A stretch of DNA of 15,939 nt from JBECKQ01 sp040235375 (lineage in GTDB: Bacteria > Planctomycetota > Phycisphaerae > UBA1845), in contig JBECKQ010000320.1 of the NCBI GenBank assembly GCA_040235375.1, positions 1 through 15,939 of the forward strand, given 5' to 3'. Position numbers and translations under genes: made by a program. Positions 6,117-13,475 of this stretch are shown here, piece after piece. Every line of letters starts with the position of its first letter. Position 1 is the first letter of the stretch. The notes beneath the pieces were generated by a model. That model worked only from the letters and a program-made list of their open reading frames with translations. It was not told where the DNA came from and ran no database searches.

Positions 6117-7814
6117 TCAATCAAGCCGGTATGGTTCGCTGGTGATGGCATCCGCGGCGTGCATCGGCCTGGCCATATCGAGCTCTTCCGGCCAGCCGCC
6201 GCCCAGGGCCTCGTACACGTTGACCAGCTCGATCAGTGTTTGCTGGCGACTTTGGATCAAGTCCGTCTGCGTCGAGAACAACGAGCGCTGCGTGTCGAGC
6301 ACGGAGAGAAAGTTCAGCATGCCCACGGCGTACTCGCTCTTGGCCAGCTCGACGGCGCGGGTGTTCACGTTGTTGACGCCGTCGAGGGCGTCCGCACGGC
6401 GGCGCTCCGAAGCGTAACTGGCGATCGCCGACTCCACCTGCTCGAGCGCGTTGAGCACCGTCTGCTTGTAGAGGATAACCGCTTGGCGCTGCTTCTCCTC
6501 CTGCACGTTAATGGCGGACAGCACGCGGCCGAACTCGAACAACCGCCATTGAACGAGGGGTCCGAAGCTCCAGGCGATGCTGTCGCGCTCGGCATAGCGC
6601 TCGGCATCGCGGGCCTGGAGACCGAAAGAGCCCGTCAGCGAGACGCGCGGAAACAGCTCCGTCACCTCGACGCCGATGCGGGCCGTCTCCGCCGCGAGCC
6701 GCCGTTCGGCCGCCTGGATGTCCGGCCGCCGCCGGAGCAGTTCGCTCGGCAGTCCGATGGCCACGATGTCCGGTCCGTCCGGCAACGGCCCGGGCTCGGC
6801 AAGCTCGGCGACCAACGCGTCGGGCGGTTCACCGAGCAGCACGCTGAGCCGATAGATCGCACTGCGAATCCCGGCCTCGAGCGAGGGCAGCTCGGATTCC
6901 GTCAGGCGAAGCTGCGTCTGCGCTTGCAGCACGTCCGTGCCCGTCGCCAGGCTGGCGGCGAACCGAGATTGGATGCTCTCGACGGTTTCGCGCTGGATGG
7001 CGATGTTGTCGTGCGTGATCTCCAGCCGCCGCTGCAAACCGCGGAGCAGGATGTAATTGCGGGCAGTCTCCGCGGAAACGGAGACGAGCACGCCGCGGCG
7101 ATCGGCGGCGCTGGCAAGTACCTCGGCGTCGGCCGCCTCGATCGCGCGGCGAATGCCGCCCCAGATGTCGATCTCCCAGGTTGCCCCGAGTGTCGTTTCG
7201 TAGAAGTTGCTGACCCGGTTGGCGCGGCCTCCGCCGAACGTGCGCGAGCTCGTCGCGGAGATGTCGGCCGTCTCACCTGAGCCGGGCACCGGCGGGACGA
7301 TCGAGACGGACGTGTTGCCGAATCGAACGTTGGCCGTCGGCGTTCGCAGGCCGGCCTGATTCGACGCCGACTGCGAAAGCGTGAGCGACGGATTGTCGTT
7401 GTCGCCGCCGGCGCGATTGAGCGAGGCGCGCTCGCGGGTGTAGCTCGAGTCGAGCCCGATGGCCGGAAACAGGTCGGCGACGGAACCGCGGCGCAGGAAG
7501 ACGGCCTCGCGCAGACGCGCGTCGGCAAGTTGTACGTCCAGGTTTGAATCGAACGCCTGCTCGATGAGGCCGGTGAGAACCGGATCATTCAGGCGCTCCC
7601 ACCATCGACTGAGGTCCGGCCGGGCCTCGGCGGTCGTGGTGACGGCCGCGCCCAGGCCTTCTTCCTCCGTTGAGCTCCATTCCTGCTCGACGGGCGCGGT
7701 GGGGGCGTTGTAGTTGGGGCCGACCTTGCACCCGGGCAGCGCAGCGGCGAAGGCCGCGAAGGCGATGCCCCAGGGAATGAAGGGCAGGCGGGAAATAAGC
7801 AGGCTGGCGCGCAT
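6117..7814 (-). CDS. RND outer-membrane factor, NodT/TolC-family lipoprotein
   Basis: A 565-residue outer-membrane channel for tripartite efflux. From the ATG at 7812-7814 the protein has a hydrophobic signal and a lipobox ending ALPGC, giving lipidated Cys29 and the typical KVGPNY continuation. Two TolC repeats can be followed. The first includes WWERLNDPVLTGLIEQAF and DARLREAVFLRRG, and the second GLPSELLRRRPDIQAAERRL, the signature of the NodT group. The protein ends with long helices and ...LDTQRSLFSTQTDLIQSRQQ. It exceeds the usual 470-500 residues, mainly because of a Ser/Thr/Asn/Gly-rich insertion at about 130-200 in the first outer-membrane hairpin. A GTG further upstream would lengthen the frame but would bury the lipoprotein signal. 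It is first in the minus-strand operon and the only outer-membrane factor in the window. Confidence 0.94.
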   Translation of the reverse strand: MRASLLISRLPFIPWGIAFAAFAAALPGCKVGPNYNAPTAPVEQEWSSTEEEGLGAAVTTTAEARPDLSRWWERLNDPVLTGLIEQAFDSNLDVQLADARLREAVFLRRGSVADLFPAIGLDSSYTRERASLNRAGGDNDNPSLTLSQSASNQAGLRTPTANVRFGNTSVSIVPPVPGSGETADISATSSRTFGGGRANRVSNFYETTLGATWEIDIWGGIRRAIEAADAEVLASAADRRGVLVSVSAETARNYILLRGLQRRLEITHDNIAIQRETVESIQSRFAASLATGTDVLQAQTQLRLTESELPSLEAGIRSAIYRLSVLLGEPPDALVAELAEPGPLPDGPDIVAIGLPSELLRRRPDIQAAERRLAAETARIGVEVTELFPRVSLTGSFGLQARDAERYAERDSIAWSFGPLVQWRLFEFGRVLSAINVQEEKQRQAVILYKQTVLNALEQVESAIASYASERRRADALDGVNNVNTRAVELAKSEYAVGMLNFLSVLDTQRSLFSTQTDLIQSRQQTLIELVNVYEALGGGWPEELDMARPMHAADAITSEPYRLD

Positions 7815-7823
7815 CAAACGCAG

Positions 7824-7852
7824 AATGTATGGCGCCGCCGCGAGACAGGCAA
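7824..7852 (-). promoter_or_regulatory. Candidate sigma70 promoter for the OMF-adaptor-HAE operon
   Basis: On the minus strand TTGCCT (7852-7847), a 17-nt spacer and TACATT (7829-7824) sit 9 nt before the ATG of the outer-membrane factor. Transcription would start about 2 nt before the start codon. This agrees with the absence of a Shine-Dalgarno there. Matches are 4 of 6 in each box, so this is a prediction. Confidence 0.45.
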
Positions 7853-7887
7853 ACGAGGTTGTGTGGCGAAGTTGCGTCGGCGCCGAT

Positions 7888-7915
7888 TTGACCGCCGGCG
7901 GTCGCCAGCTATCAT
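7888..7915 (+). promoter_or_regulatory. Candidate sigma70 promoter for the Cys-rich protein/HME efflux operon
   Basis: TTGACC (7888-7893), a 16-nt spacer and TATCAT (7910-7915) precede the ATG at 7924 by 8 nt. The predicted transcription start is at about 7922, which would make the mRNA nearly leaderless. No Shine-Dalgarno is present, as expected for such an mRNA. The -35 and -10 boxes each match consensus at 5 of 6 positions. Confidence 0.55.
7890..7903. promoter_or_regulatory. 14-bp perfect palindrome, candidate operator
   Basis: GACCGCC-GGCGGTC is a perfect inverted repeat that overlaps the -35 box and fills most of the spacer of the plus-strand promoter. It also lies about 40 bp upstream of the minus-strand promoter. 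That placement suits a regulator acting on one or both operons. No regulator gene lies nearby, and GC-rich palindromes of this size can occur by chance. Confidence 0.4.
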
Positions 7916-7923
7916 CCTGGGCG

Positions 7924-8349
7924 ATGAGATTTCTGTTCCTACTTGCTGCCGCCTGGGCCACGGCTGTTGCCCCGCAATTGTGCCGGATTGGGGCACTTAC
8001 GGCATGCTGCGCGGGATCCCCGCATCAACAAGTTCCTCCGGAGCGTTCTGAGCCCTGCGTGCCCGGCGATTGTGCCCAGGGGTGCGAAGAGTCGAACGAC
8101 CGCTCTACGCCGCCCGATAACCGTGAATGCGGAAGCTGTGAGAACTTCTGCGGCGCGGTTTTGAAGCCGGCAGAATCAGGCGTGTCCGCGAGCCGGTTTC
8201 CTGCCCACGCCCAGAGCCTCGCCCGACTGCCTGCTTCGCTCACCAGCGGTACTCGTCTGAACGACGAACCGCGTTGCTTTTCCACACAAGCCGTTCACGA
8301 CCTCCTGCGCCTTCCCCGTCCGCCGAGCGATTTCCCGCTTTTGATCTGA
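7924..8349 (+). CDS. Small secreted Cys-rich protein, first gene of the HME efflux operon
   Basis: A 141-residue protein with a signal peptide (MRFLFLLAAAWATAVA, likely cut near residue 16). It has ten cysteines: 20, 28, 29, 45, 50, 54, 69, 72, 76 and 118. Two clusters stand out, CVPGDCAQGC (45-54) and ECGSCENFCGAVL (68-80). Short Cys-rich exported proteins ending a cluster with C-x-C-x-GAVL are, as I recall, found ahead of CusB-like adaptors in planctomycetes; I know no assigned function. The C-terminal half is Pro/Arg/Ser-rich and looks unstructured. The ATG at 7924 is preferred over an upstream ATG at 7714 because it gives a clean signal peptide, lies just after a good promoter, and avoids running antisense through the outer-membrane factor. 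Position and cysteines suggest periplasmic metal binding; this is inference. Confidence 0.72.
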   Translation: MRFLFLLAAAWATAVAPQLCRIGALTACCAGSPHQQVPPERSEPCVPGDCAQGCEESNDRSTPPDNRECGSCENFCGAVLKPAESGVSASRFPAHAQSLARLPASLTSGTRLNDEPRCFSTQAVHDLLRLPRPPSDFPLLI

Positions 8350-8441
8350 TTGGAAGCAGGCCGCTGCCTGGATTCGCCTGCGCGCGGTTCGCCGCTGCGC
8401 ATGGCATCGGTACGTCACGCCCGCGCTGTTAAGCGCAAGCA

Positions 8442-8474
8442 CGCGCGCTTCCGGCCTCTTCGGCGAAGCGTGCG
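8442..8474 (+). other. Strong RNA hairpin between Cys-rich gene and adaptor
   Basis: CGCGCGCTTC (8442-8451) pairs with GAAGCGTGCG (8465-8474) as a 10-bp stem with one G-U pair. GCC/GGC extends it after a two-base bulge and closes a 5-nt UCUUC loop. It lies in the 188-nt gap (8350-8537) of the operon. No T-tract follows, so it is more likely a processing, stability or attenuation element than a full terminator. The rest of the gap holds only the adaptor's ribosome binding site. Confidence 0.5.
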
Positions 8475-8537
8475 GGTCTTCCGTCGCTAAAGCCGTTTGC
8501 CAAGCTTCGAGATTGGATTGAAAAGAGGGAATGACTG

Positions 8538-10325
8538 ATGAACTCACCCAAATCACTGATACTCGCGGGCGCGCTCATGGCGGTGTCCGCTGTCGTGGCG
8601 TTCTCTGGTTGTGACGACCCGTCGACGCAGGCGGCAACGGCACGTGCCGCGTCGGAACCGGCAGGGACTGATGACACCGCCACGCCGGGGACTGCCGTGC
8701 CGGACTACATGTCCAAAGGCTGGTGCGCCGAGCACGGCGTACCCGAGGCGGTCTGCACGCGCTGCAACGCGGATTTGATTCCAGAGTTCAAGGCGAAGAA
8801 CGACTGGTGCGCCGAGCACGGACTTCCTGAATCGCAGGACGCACTCTGCCATCCGGATGTGCGGGAGAAATGGGCGGCGTTGCGGCAATCGAGCCCCAAA
8901 GCGGCGGCAGCGCCGGCTGACTTGAAACTCGAGCGCGTGCCGCGGTTGCTCATGGCGACGAACGATCCGCTCTGCCAGGTGGACACGCTGCGCGTCCGTT
9001 TCCTGGACCCCTCGGTAGTTCGCAAGTCGGGCATCGAAGTCGAGGCAGTAGAGCCTCGACGTATTTCGGCGGCGATCGAGGTACCTGCCGAAGTCGAGTT
9101 CGACGCGACACGGGTCACGCGCATCACGCCGCGCGTGGCGGGGGTGGTGCATCAGGTCGTCGCGGAGATCGGCGACAGGGTACGGGCGGGGGATGTGCTG
9201 GCAGTGATCGACAGCCCCGCGCTGGGCGAGGCGAAGAGCCGGTACATCGAGCGCAAGCAGACCTTCCTGTTCGCGCAGGCCGACCGCGAACGTGTTAGAA
9301 CGATCTCCGAGGGGCAGCAGCGTATGCTCAAAACGGTCACGGCCGGGGCCACGACGGAGGAGGTTCGGCAGGTTCTGGAGGGCGTGCCGGTGGGCGAGGC
9401 GAAGGCGCGCCTGTTGCGTGCCCATGCGGAACTGCAGCGCGCACGGGCGGAGGCGGCCCGCAAAGCGAAGCTGCTGGAGCAGGAGGTCACCAGCGAACGG
9501 GCCTACGAGACCGCGCGAAGCGAACTGGCTGCCGCCGAGGCCGGGTTCCTCGCCCTGCGCGAGGAGATCGCGTTCGCCAGCGAACGGGAGCAACTGGCAG
9601 CAGAGGGGGCCCGACAAACGGCGCGCGCTGCCCTCGAAGCGGCCGAGCGGCAACTGCACATCCTCGGACTCAGCGACGAGCAGGTGCAGGCCATCGGATC
9701 GGAGCCGGATACGCAGTTATCCCGGTATGAGCTGCGCAGCCCGGCTTTCGGCCGTATTGTCGAGCTGCGTGTGGCGGCCGGCGAGGCGGTCGACGCGTCG
9801 GGTGTACTTTTCGTCACTGCGGACAATTCAGCCATGTGGCTGGTCGCCGATGTCTACGAACGCGACGTGCGGCTGCTGCGGGAAGGCGCGCCGGTCCTGT
9901 TCACGGTGGACGGTCTGCCGGGTGTGAGCTTCGAGGGTCGTCTCAATTGGATCAGCAGCCAGGTGGACGATCGCACGCGCACGATCCGCGTGCGCGCGGA
10001 CCTGCCCAATGAAGAGGGGCTCCTGCGGGCCAAGATGTTTGGCCTGGCCCACCTGATCGTGCATGACGATGACAACGTTCTGAGCGTAGCCGCGGAGGCC
10101 GTGCAGACCGACGGGTGCTGTCAACTGGTCTTTGTGCGGGAAGACGACACCTTGTTTGTGCCGCGCAAGGTCGTGCTGGGGGCCAGCGCGAACGGCTATG
10201 TGGAGGTACTCAAGGGGCTGGAAGAAGGTGAGCAGGTCGCGACCACCGGCAGTTTTCTGATGAAAACGGAGGTTCTCAAGGGCAGCATCGGCGTGGGCTG
10301 CTGCGACGTGGACCCGGGGAGGTAG
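8538..10325 (+). CDS. Heavy-metal efflux periplasmic adaptor, CusB-like, with N-terminal Cys/His fingers
   Basis: A 595-residue adaptor for the following HME permease, long for the family because of an N-terminal extension and a long hairpin. AGAGGGA lies 7 nt before the ATG. A lipoprotein signal ends AFSGC (Cys25). Residues 61-106 hold two related segments, WCAEHGVPEAVCTRC (Cys63, His66, Cys73, Cys76) and WCAEHGLPESQDALCHPD (Cys91, His94, Cys104). The second has Asp101 where the first has Cys73. Cys146 follows in NDPLCQVD. The lipoyl halves (TPRVAGVVHQVVAEIGDRVR and SPAFGRIVELRVAAGEAV) enclose a long coiled coil (about 230-385). The barrel begins near NSAMWLVADVYE. Cys pairs occur at 527-528 and at 588-589 near the C-terminus. 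The cysteines suggest metal binding in the periplasm; which metal is not evident. It ends 6 nt before the permease. Confidence 0.93.
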   Translation: MNSPKSLILAGALMAVSAVVAFSGCDDPSTQAATARAASEPAGTDDTATPGTAVPDYMSKGWCAEHGVPEAVCTRCNADLIPEFKAKNDWCAEHGLPESQDALCHPDVREKWAALRQSSPKAAAAPADLKLERVPRLLMATNDPLCQVDTLRVRFLDPSVVRKSGIEVEAVEPRRISAAIEVPAEVEFDATRVTRITPRVAGVVHQVVAEIGDRVRAGDVLAVIDSPALGEAKSRYIERKQTFLFAQADRERVRTISEGQQRMLKTVTAGATTEEVRQVLEGVPVGEAKARLLRAHAELQRARAEAARKAKLLEQEVTSERAYETARSELAAAEAGFLALREEIAFASEREQLAAEGARQTARAALEAAERQLHILGLSDEQVQAIGSEPDTQLSRYELRSPAFGRIVELRVAAGEAVDASGVLFVTADNSAMWLVADVYERDVRLLREGAPVLFTVDGLPGVSFEGRLNWISSQVDDRTRTIRVRADLPNEEGLLRAKMFGLAHLIVHDDDNVLSVAAEAVQTDGCCQLVFVREDDTLFVPRKVVLGASANGYVEVLKGLEEGEQVATTGSFLMKTEVLKGSIGVGCCDVDPGR

Positions 10326-10331
10326 GGGGGC

Positions 10332-13300
10332 ATGCTGAACTGGATCATCACGTGGTCGCTGCGCCACCGTTTCATCGTGCTGGCACTGACGGCCATCCTC
10401 ATGATCACCGGCGGCTTTGCGGTGGCGCACCTGCCGATGGATGCGTTTCCCGACACGACACCGGTGCAGGTGCAGATCAACACCGTCGCCCCGGCGCTGA
10501 GTCCGCTGGAAATCGAGCAGCAAATCACCTTCCCGGTCGAGCAGGCGATCAGTGGCCTGCCCGACCTCAAGGAGGTGCGATCGATCTCGAAATTCGGCCT
10601 CTCGCAGGTGACGGTCCTCTTCGAAGACGGAACGAACATCTACTTCGCGCGGCAGCTCGTGATGGAGCGGCTCGGCACGGTGGAATTGCCGGAGGGTATG
10701 CCCACGCCCACGATGGGGCCGGTGGCCACCGGCCTCGGCGAGGTCTTCCATTACGTCCTCACCAGCGAGACCCGCAGCCTGGCGGAGCTGCGGACAATCC
10801 AGGATTGGATCATCAAGCCGCAGCTCAGGAGCATCGCCGGCGTGGCGGAGGTGAATACCTGGGGCGGCCTCGAGCGGCAGTACCAGGTCGTCGTCAATCC
10901 GCGCGAGTTGTTCAAGTACGACCTGACGCTGCTGGACGTGTTCGAAGCCTTGCGACGCAACAACATGAACGTCGGCGGCGGCAACATCACCCGCTCAGGC
11001 GAGCTGTTGCTGGTGCAGGGCGTCGGGCTGCTGGAGAATCTGGAGGAGGTCGGCAACGTCGTCATCACCGCGCGGGACGGTGTACCGGTCTACGTGCGTG
11101 ATGTCGGGCAGGTGGTCGAAGGGCACGAGATCCGGCGCGGCGCCGTCACCTACAACGGGGGCGGCGAGACGGTCCTCGGGCTGGGTTTCATGCTGATGGG
11201 CGAGAATACCCGCGAGGTGACCCAGCGCATGAAGGATCGCATGGCGCAGATCGTACCATCGCTGCCGGAGGATGTGGAAGTTACGACGGTCTACGACCGC
11301 ACCGGGCTGGTCGATCACGTCATCAAGACTGTCGAAGAGAACCTGGTGGTCGGCGCCGTGCTGGTCGTTGCCGTTCTCTTCATCTTCCTGGGCAACCTGC
11401 GGGCCGGGCTGATTGTCGCCTCGGCGATTCCGCTTTCGATGCTCTTCGCGGCCAACGCGATGCTGCAGGCCGGCATCGCCGGCAGCCTGATGAGCCTGGG
11501 AGCCATCGATTTCGGCCTCATCGTCGACAGCTCCGTCATTCAGATTGAAAACGGGATGCGGCATCTGGCCCGTAACAAAGCCGGCTGCGCGCGGATCGAC
11601 GTTGTTCGGGATGCGGCAATCGAGGTCCGCAAGCCGACCATTTTCGGCGAGCTGATCATCATGATCGTGTACCTCCCGATCCTGACACTGCAGGGCATCG
11701 AGGGGAAGATGTTTCGGCCAATGGCGCTGACGGTCATCTTTGCGCTGCTCGGATCGCTCATCCTCTCGCTGACGGTGATGCCCGTGCTTGCCAGCTTTCT
11801 CCTGCCGAAACAGCAGCAGGAGCGTGAGCTGTGGATCATTCGCGTGCTGAAGCGCGTCTACGCGCCGGTGCTGGATTCGGTGCTGCGGGCGCGCTACGTA
11901 GTCATCGCTGCGGTCTGCGTGGCGCTGGCCGCGGGCGTCTGGCTCGGCAGCCGTCTGGGGGCGGAGTTCATTCCCCGCCTGTCCGAGGAGGCCGTGGTAA
12001 TCAACACCGTGCGCCTCGCAGGAGTGTCGGTGGAGGAATCCGTCCGCTACGGTACGCAGATCGAGAAGCTGCTGCGGACGGAGTTCCCGGACGAGATCGA
12101 GCACATCTGGACCCGCACCGGCACGGCCGAGGTCGCGACGGATGCAATGGGCATTGAGCTGAGCGATATATTCATCACGCTGACGCCGCCCGCCCAGTGG
12201 ACGAAGGCCGATACGCAAAGCGACCTGGTCGAGCGGATGGAAGCCGTGCTGGCCGGCATGCCGGCCATGCGGACCATTTTCACGCAGCCGATCGAAATGC
12301 GCGTCAACGAGATGGTCGCGGGTATCCGCAGCGACCTCGGCGTGAAGGTGTTCGGCGACGACTTCGAGACGCTGCGGCGACTGGGAGACGAGATCGCCGC
12401 GGTGCTGGAGCAGGTGCCGGGCGCCGCCGACGTGACGGTCGAGCAAATCACCGGCCAACCGATGCTGGAAATCCGCGTGCGTCAGGACCAACTGGCCCGC
12501 TATGGCGTTCCGGCCGCCGACGTGCTCAACTTCGTCGCGTCAATCGGCAACGTGCAGGTGGGCGAGATCCGCCAGGGACAGGTTCGGTTCCCGCTGACGG
12601 TGCGGCTGTCGGACGAATATCGCACGGATCCGGAACGGGTCGCCCAGCTCATGCTGCCGACTGCGAGCGGCCAGCGCCTGCCGCTCTCGCGCCTGGCCGA
12701 CATCAAGCTGGCCGAGGGGCCCTCCACCATTAACCGCGAGTGGAGCAAGCGACGCTTGATCGTGCAGTGCAACGCCCGCGGACGCGACATCGCCAGCCTC
12801 GTTGACGAGGTCCGACAGCGCATCGCGAAAGAGGTGGAGCTTCCGGCGGGCTACTACGTGCGCTACGGCGGCCAGTTCGAACACCTCGAACGGGCGAGTC
12901 AGCGGCTGCTGATCGTGGTGCCGGTGGCGCTGGCGCTGATCTTCATCTTGCTGTACCTTACGTACCACCGCCTCACGGACGTGATGCGGATCTTCATGAC
13001 CCTTCCGCTATCGGCCATCGGCGGGATCATCGCCCTGACACTGCGGGACATGCCGTTCAGCGTGTCGGCCGGTGTGGGGTTCGTGGCAATGTCCGGCGTG
13101 TCTGTTCTTGGTGATATGGTGTTTGTGTCATTCCTGCGCGACCTGTTGGACCGGGGCCTACCGCTGCGAGAGGCGATTCGTGGAGCGGCTCTGACTCGGC
13201 TGAGGCCCGTGCTGATGACCGGGCTGGTGGCGAGCCTGGGGTTCGTGCCGATGGCCCTCAACACCGGCGTCGGCGCCGAAGTACAACGGCCGCTCGCCAC

Positions 13301-13475
13301 AGTTGTGATCGGTTGCGTCGTCACATCGACACTGCTGACGCTCTTGGTTCTGCCAGCGTTCTACTCGCTTCTGGCGCCGAAGGGCAAGCGGCTGGCTGAG
13401 GGCATCGTCACCGGCGTTTCGCCGCACTCGCGTGAGCCTGCGGGGACGGGTAGGCGTGAAGACGTTCATCACTAA
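10332..13475 (+). CDS. Heavy-metal RND efflux permease, CzcA-like (HME family)
   Basis: A 1047-residue inner-membrane pump expected to export divalent or monovalent metal ions from the periplasm or cytoplasm using protons. GGAGG (10318-10322) lies 9 nt before the ATG and overlaps the adaptor stop. TM1 covers about residues 12-32, TM2-6 about 337-490, TM7 about 521-540 and TM8-12 about 857-1012. The TM4 signature is GAIDFGLIVDSSVIQIEN (390-407), which places CzcA's Asp402, Asp408 and Glu415 at Asp393, Asp399 and Glu406. The usual DG-AV is DS-SV here. The periplasmic motif RTGTAEVATDAMG and QPIEMRVNEMVAGIRSDLG are characteristic of HME pumps. TM10 reads GFVAMSGVSVLGDMVFVS where CzcA-like proteins usually have VLNG. 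The DFG...D form favours the Zn/Co/Cd/Ni groups over CusA, but substrate is uncertain. The stop overlaps the convergent hydrolase gene. Confidence 0.95.
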   Translation: MLNWIITWSLRHRFIVLALTAILMITGGFAVAHLPMDAFPDTTPVQVQINTVAPALSPLEIEQQITFPVEQAISGLPDLKEVRSISKFGLSQVTVLFEDGTNIYFARQLVMERLGTVELPEGMPTPTMGPVATGLGEVFHYVLTSETRSLAELRTIQDWIIKPQLRSIAGVAEVNTWGGLERQYQVVVNPRELFKYDLTLLDVFEALRRNNMNVGGGNITRSGELLLVQGVGLLENLEEVGNVVITARDGVPVYVRDVGQVVEGHEIRRGAVTYNGGGETVLGLGFMLMGENTREVTQRMKDRMAQIVPSLPEDVEVTTVYDRTGLVDHVIKTVEENLVVGAVLVVAVLFIFLGNLRAGLIVASAIPLSMLFAANAMLQAGIAGSLMSLGAIDFGLIVDSSVIQIENGMRHLARNKAGCARIDVVRDAAIEVRKPTIFGELIIMIVYLPILTLQGIEGKMFRPMALTVIFALLGSLILSLTVMPVLASFLLPKQQQERELWIIRVLKRVYAPVLDSVLRARYVVIAAVCVALAAGVWLGSRLGAEFIPRLSEEAVVINTVRLAGVSVEESVRYGTQIEKLLRTEFPDEIEHIWTRTGTAEVATDAMGIELSDIFITLTPPAQWTKADTQSDLVERMEAVLAGMPAMRTIFTQPIEMRVNEMVAGIRSDLGVKVFGDDFETLRRLGDEIAAVLEQVPGAADVTVEQITGQPMLEIRVRQDQLARYGVPAADVLNFVASIGNVQVGEIRQGQVRFPLTVRLSDEYRTDPERVAQLMLPTASGQRLPLSRLADIKLAEGPSTINREWSKRRLIVQCNARGRDIASLVDEVRQRIAKEVELPAGYYVRYGGQFEHLERASQRLLIVVPVALALIFILLYLTYHRLTDVMRIFMTLPLSAIGGIIALTLRDMPFSVSAGVGFVAMSGVSVLGDMVFVSFLRDLLDRGLPLREAIRGAALTRLRPVLMTGLVASLGFVPMALNTGVGAEVQRPLATVVIGCVVTSTLLTLLVLPAFYSLLAPKGKRLAEGIVTGVSPHSREPAGTGRREDVHH

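Noticed and set aside
5207..7280. Two long plus-strand ORFs (312 and 459 codons) opposite adaptor and outer-membrane factor
   Set aside because: They are antisense to secure genes, lack signals or domains, and have shadow-type composition.
7714..7923. Upstream ATG at 7714 for the Cys-rich protein
   Set aside because: It lies antisense within the outer-membrane factor's signal region, and the extension masks the signal peptide that begins at 7924.
7815..7961. GTG at 7961 as start of the outer-membrane factor
   Set aside because: It would add 49 hydrophilic residues before the lipoprotein signal and run across the divergent promoter. The ATG at 7814 gives a proper signal and lipobox.
10995..12491. 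498-codon minus-strand ORF inside the HME permease
   Set aside because: It is a shadow frame, rich in His/Asp/Gln/Arg, with no start signal; the permease frame carries all family motifs.
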